Assembly (NCBI RefSeq): GCF_002368395.1
Contig: NZ_AP018254.1
Location: 4,712,001 to 4,776,000, forward strand
DNA from: Calothrix sp. NIES-3974
GTDB lineage: Bacteria > Cyanobacteriota > Cyanobacteriia > Cyanobacteriales > Nostocaceae
DNA: 64,000 nucleotides
Reading direction: 5' to 3'
Each line of letters begins with the position of its first letter. Position 1 is the first letter of the stretch. Position numbers and translations under genes: made by a program. The notes below the pieces were generated by a model. It had not been told where the DNA came from and ran no database searches. It saw only the letters and a program-made list of their open reading frames with translations. Below are positions 60,413 to 64,000 of this stretch, piece after piece.

Positions 60413-62797
60413 ATGATGATGAAAGTGAAAATCAGGGTTCGTGGTACAGTTCAAGGGGTAGGATTTCGTCCGACAGTATATCGTTTAGCAAAAAATTATG
60501 GGTTAGTTGGTGATGTTTGTAACGATGGTGAAGGTGTGTTAATTCGGGTTGGAGGTAGTGAAAAATCCATTACCGAATTTATGCAAAAATTACGAACGGA
60601 ATCTCCACCCTTAGCACAAATTAATGAATTAGTCTGTCAACCCGATGAAGGCGAATTTAAATTTAATGATTTTGTGATTTCCCCCAGTATTAATAGTCAA
60701 ATTTCCACGGAAATAGCTGCCGATGCTGCTACTTGTCCCCAGTGTCAGCAAGAGATTTTTGACCCCTATAGCCGCTACTACCGCTATCCTTTTACTAACT
60801 GTACCCACTGTGGTCCCCGTCTGAGTATTGTTCGCGCTATTCCCTACGACCGAAATAACACTAGTATGGGTGTTTTTCCTATGTGTGGTGAGTGTGCCAA
60901 GGAATACCAACAGATTGATAATCGTCGCTTTCATGCTCAGGCGATCGCATGTCATGTGTGTGGTCCAAAGGCTTGGTTGGAGCGTAGTGATGGTAAACCT
61001 GTGACTGCTTCCATGTTTTCGATGCTGGATGATGTGGATGCGGTTTGTACGTTATTACAAAGGGGTGAGATTGTTGCCATTAAAGGAATAGGCGGATTTC
61101 ACTTAGCATGTGATGCGACTAATAATACTGCGGTGGCAACTCTGCGTCAACGCAAGCAAAGATATGATAAACCCTTGGCTTTAATGGCACGGGATAGGTT
61201 TATAATTGAGCAATATTGTGATGTTAATGACCAGGAGAAAGAGTTATTAGAAAGTCCCGCAGCACCGATAGTATTGTTACGAATAAAAGCTGTAATGGGG
61301 ACGGAGATAAATGGGAACAAGAATTTAAATCGTCCTATTTCTCAGCTAGTTGCTCCTAGACAAAATACCCTTGGTTTCATGCTACCCTATACCCCCCTTC
61401 ATCATCTGATTTGTAAACGCATGGATCGACCAATTGTATTTACTAGTGGGAATATTTCTGACGAACCACAATGTATCGATAATGAAGTGGCAAAAGATAA
61501 GTTAGGTCAGATTGCTGATTATTTTCTACTACACAATCGAGATATTGTAAATCGGGTTGATGATTCGGTTGTCCGAGTGGTTGATCAGGAGGTACAAGTT
61601 CTGCGTCGTGGGAGGGGATATGCACCAGCACCAATTAATTTACCTCCAGGTTTTGACAAGGCTCCTCCTGTATTAGCAATGGGAGGTGAGTTAAAAAATA
61701 CCTTTTGTTTATTGACAGCTAGACAAGCGATTTTATCTCAATATTTAGGGGATTTAGCAAATAAAAATGTGTTTGCTAGTTATCAAGATACTTTGAATTT
61801 ATATTTACATTTATTTGCTCATCAACCAGAGGTAATTGCCCTAGACAAACACCCAGAATATTTATCAACTAAGTTAGGCATAGAATTGGCTATAGGCAAT
61901 CAAATTCAAGTGGTGGAAACTCAACATCATCATGCCCATATCGTAGCTTGTATGGTAGAAAATGGCTTACCTTTGGATACACAACCCGTCCTAGGGATTG
62001 CCTTAGATGGGTTGGGTTATGGTGCAGATAATACATTTTGGGGAGGGGAATTTTTGTTGGCAGATTACTGTCAGTTTACCCGACTGGCAACATTAAAACC
62101 TGTACCCATGATAGGAGGCAAACAGGCTATTTATCAACCTTGGCGAAATACCTACGCTCAATTAGTTTCTGCATTTAATTGGGAAGAATTAAGAGGGAAA
62201 TACGCCGATTTAGAAATTTTTCAATTTCTGGAGCAAAAACCCTTACATGTCCTTTCACGGATGATTGAGCAAAATCTTAACTCTCCCCTTGCATCTTCTA
62301 CGGGACGCTTATTTGATGCAGTAGCAGCAGCTATCGGTATTTGTCGAGAAGAATCTAGCTATGAAGGACAAGCTGCGATGGAAATGGAAGCTGTATGTGA
62401 TACCAATAACTTAAATAATTATCAAGAAATTATTAGCTATCCTTTTGATGTGCAGATTTTAGATACTATTGATTGTATAGATCCACGTCCGATGTGGGAG
62501 GCATTACTCAACGACTTACAGGTAAAAACATCACCAGCAATGATAGCAGCTAAATTCCACAAAGGTTTAGCAGACACCATTGTCAAAATGGTAATCCGTC
62601 TTCGTCAACAAAACTTCATTAAGTATGTTGTACTCACAGGTGGTGTATTTCAAAATAAAATCCTTTTACAACAAGTTAAAACCCAGTTAGAAGCAATACA
62701 GATACAGGTACTAACCCATCACCTAGTTCCCAGTAATGATGGTGGTTTATCTCTGGGACAAGCTGCGATCGCAGCTGCAAGAGTCATCAAATCATAA
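60413..62797 (+). CDS. hypF: Carbamoyltransferase HypF (hydrogenase maturation)
   Basis: A 794-residue enzyme that, with HypE, makes the cyanide ligands of the NiFe hydrogenase iron from carbamoyl phosphate. The order is an acylphosphatase domain (about 1-95, KIRVRGTVQGVGFRPTVYRL), two zinc fingers (CPQCQ, CTHCG, MCGEC, CHVCG, about 105-185), a YrdC-like domain (about 195-400), and a Kae1-like carbamoyltransferase with VETQHHHAHIVACMVEN and GIALDGLGYGADNTFWGGEF. All motifs are intact. hypC and hypD follow, so this is the start of a hyp cluster. The hydrogenase structural genes are outside the window. Confidence 0.96.
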   Translation: MMMKVKIRVRGTVQGVGFRPTVYRLAKNYGLVGDVCNDGEGVLIRVGGSEKSITEFMQKLRTESPPLAQINELVCQPDEGEFKFNDFVISPSINSQISTEIAADAATCPQCQQEIFDPYSRYYRYPFTNCTHCGPRLSIVRAIPYDRNNTSMGVFPMCGECAKEYQQIDNRRFHAQAIACHVCGPKAWLERSDGKPVTASMFSMLDDVDAVCTLLQRGEIVAIKGIGGFHLACDATNNTAVATLRQRKQRYDKPLALMARDRFIIEQYCDVNDQEKELLESPAAPIVLLRIKAVMGTEINGNKNLNRPISQLVAPRQNTLGFMLPYTPLHHLICKRMDRPIVFTSGNISDEPQCIDNEVAKDKLGQIADYFLLHNRDIVNRVDDSVVRVVDQEVQVLRRGRGYAPAPINLPPGFDKAPPVLAMGGELKNTFCLLTARQAILSQYLGDLANKNVFASYQDTLNLYLHLFAHQPEVIALDKHPEYLSTKLGIELAIGNQIQVVETQHHHAHIVACMVENGLPLDTQPVLGIALDGLGYGADNTFWGGEFLLADYCQFTRLATLKPVPMIGGKQAIYQPWRNTYAQLVSAFNWEELRGKYADLEIFQFLEQKPLHVLSRMIEQNLNSPLASSTGRLFDAVAAAIGICREESSYEGQAAMEMEAVCDTNNLNNYQEIISYPFDVQILDTIDCIDPRPMWEALLNDLQVKTSPAMIAAKFHKGLADTIVKMVIRLRQQNFIKYVVLTGGVFQNKILLQQVKTQLEAIQIQVLTHHLVPSNDGGLSLGQAAIAAARVIKS

Positions 62798-63099
62798 CTT
62801 TATTTATTCACTTATACTTGCATCAATAAATACCTGTCGCTTGTTTAATTTTCCAGAAGTTAGTATCCCAAATTTCATTCATATCGCGATTAGCATTGAT
62901 TAATAATAATTATCTCAAACTAGGTAAAAAATGGAATCAACGAAATCATTCCTACCTCTATCTTCTTAAATTACGAATTACGTAGGCGTAGTCTTGCTGT
63001 AGGTTATTACGTAGCTTGCTTCCCGCGTAGCGGGTATTACGAATTAGTATAAGTTGATTTCCCCACTACTCCCTATTCCCTGAAAGAGGAAAATAAATC
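62798..63099. other. Spacer between hypF and hypC
   Basis: 302 bases. It includes a repeat reading ACGTAGCTTGCTTCCCGCG followed by TAGCGGGTATTACGAATTA at 63009-63047, similar to 14046-14078, and a CTACTCCCTATTCCC run. GAGGAAAATAAATC precedes hypC as a ribosome-binding site. No gene is seen. Confidence 0.6.
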
Positions 63100-63354
63100 A
63101 TGTGTTTAGGAATTCCAGGTCAAATAGTAGAAATCAGCGATACCAATCATCAATTAGCGATTGTCAATGTCGGTGGTGTGAAACGTCAGGTAAATATTAC
63201 TTGTATTGTGGATGAGGAACATCCACCGGAGTCTTGTGTTGGGGATTGGGTATTAGTTCATGTTGGCTTTGCAATGAATCGCATTAATGAAGAAGAAGCC
63301 GCAGAAACATTACAGTTATTAACAGAAATGGCAGAGTTAATGGTTGATTATTAA
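63100..63354 (+). CDS. hypC: Hydrogenase maturation chaperone HypC
   Basis: An 84-residue chaperone that partners HypD and carries the Fe(CN)2CO unit to the hydrogenase large subunit. The essential N-terminal Cys2 is in MCLGIPGQIVEI. VGDWVLVHVGFAMNRINEEE and AAETLQLLTEMAEL complete the beta-barrel and helix. The length is normal. The gene lies between hypF and hypD on the same strand, 111 bases before hypD. Confidence 0.96.
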   Translation: MCLGIPGQIVEISDTNHQLAIVNVGGVKRQVNITCIVDEEHPPESCVGDWVLVHVGFAMNRINEEEAAETLQLLTEMAELMVDY

Positions 63355-63465
63355 CTTCCACTATTATCTCAAAAATCCTAAAACTTTCAGGAATCAGGGA
63401 GTAGAAAATAATCGAGGGGTTACTCAATGCTGATAACTTACTCGCTGAAAATTCAGGGGAAAACA

Positions 63466-64000
63466 ATGAAATACGTAGATGAATTTCGTGATACTTACAA
63501 AGGAGAAGCTTTACTGTGGCAAATAGAAAAGCTTTGTCATATTATCGGTAAGCCTCTAAAAATTATGGAAGTATGTGGTGGTCATACCCATGCAATTTTT
63601 AAATATGGGATTGAAGAAGTTTTACCACCATCAATTGAATTAATTCATGGTCCCGGTTGTCCAGTGTGTGTGATGACGAAAGGAAGGATTGATGATGCAA
63701 TTGCGATCGCAGAATATCCTGATGTGATTCTGACGACTTTTGGTGACACAATGCGGGTTCCTGGTTCCAGCAAAAGTTTACTACAGGCAAAAGCTGAAGG
63801 AGCAGACATTCGGATGGTTTATTCCCCCCTAGATAGTCTGAAAATCGCCCAGGAAAATCCCACTAAGGAAGTAGTGTTTTTTGGGATTGGATTTGAAACA
63901 ACTGCTCCTAGCACGGCTTTGACAATTCTCCAAGCAGCAGGTGAGAATCTCAAAAATTTTAGTATGTTTGCAAATCATGTCCTAGTAATACCAGCATTAA
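63466..64000 (+). CDS. hypD: Hydrogenase maturation protein HypD (3' partial)
   Basis: The first 178 codons of an iron-sulfur scaffold protein on which the Fe(CN)2CO unit is built with HypC. MKYVDEFRDTYKGEALLW is the usual start, preceded by AGGGGA; an in-frame ATG at 63427 would add 13 residues with no family support. Active-site motifs CGGHTH and HGPGCPVCVMTKG and the GFETTAPSTA stretch are present. The frame stays open to the end of the window, where the gene is cut; the [4Fe-4S] cysteines near the C-terminus are therefore not visible. Confidence 0.95.
   Translation, partial: MKYVDEFRDTYKGEALLWQIEKLCHIIGKPLKIMEVCGGHTHAIFKYGIEEVLPPSIELIHGPGCPVCVMTKGRIDDAIAIAEYPDVILTTFGDTMRVPGSSKSLLQAKAEGADIRMVYSPLDSLKIAQENPTKEVVFFGIGFETTAPSTALTILQAAGENLKNFSMFANHVLVIPAL

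Noticed and set aside
1-64000. tRNA, rRNA, riboswitch, phage and attachment sites
   Set aside because: No cloverleaf with a GGTTCGAATCC-type arm, no rRNA core sequences, no known riboswitch core and no integrase were recognised by eye. A covariance-model scan would be needed to exclude them.

Overview
The window reads as chromosome of a filamentous, probably Nostocales-type cyanobacterium. The evidence is a photosystem I subunit (psaK), the clock/light output regulator rpaA, the alkane pair ado and aar, cruP, a CyaB-type adenylate cyclase, txlA, many GCGATCGC (HIP1) octamers inside genes, and intergenic spaces full of short palindromes and runs such as CTCCCTATTCCC. The species cannot be named from the sequence alone. 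No rRNA, tRNA or CRISPR array was recognised.

Layout. 1-10.1 kb is a surface-polysaccharide cluster on the + strand: a Wzt-like export ATPase (cut by the window edge), a CmcI-type enzyme, three SAM methyltransferases, a two-domain glycosyltransferase, a family 2 glycosyltransferase and rfbC. Three of these proteins share a short SKFWK-type motif. 10.2-19.4 kb is mixed: a Uma2 nuclease, gene remnants, a DUF3685 response regulator with an altered acceptor residue, an alpha/beta hydrolase, an acyltransferase-like protein and a baeRF-type protein. 19.6-21.3 kb holds a TnpB-only IS200/IS605 element that splits a small membrane-protein gene. 21.5-25.5 kb has a GNAT enzyme, a large pentapeptide-repeat protein and cruP.

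25.8-40.1 kb is rich in signalling genes. It has a CBS/multi-PAS kinase with one LOV domain, followed by a receiver-EAL protein with degraded EAL motifs. Further on are txlA, a PsiE-family protein, a voltage-gated K+ channel with a zinc ribbon, a NarL-type two-component pair divergent from a Spy/CpxP-like periplasmic protein, and rpaA. 40.3-50.8 kb has a phosphoketolase-like enzyme, a truncated tnpB, the adenylate cyclase, moeB and sodB. 51-60 kb has an orphan sugar-permease gene, then ado, aar, accA and a short-chain dehydrogenase, then folE, trpF, psaK and a prohibitin-like gene. 60.4-64 kb is hypF, hypC and hypD (cut by the edge), the maturation genes for a NiFe hydrogenase whose structural genes lie outside the window.

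Repeats recur throughout. Three palindrome families (cores GAGACGTAGCA, GAGACGCGATA and GACGACCCG) and several longer dispersed repeats fill the spacers. In places they run into gene ends, giving the stop codons of the pentapeptide gene, the LOV kinase and trpF, and directly abutting the cruP start. Three IS200/IS605 elements or remnants are present, all apparently unable to move on their own.
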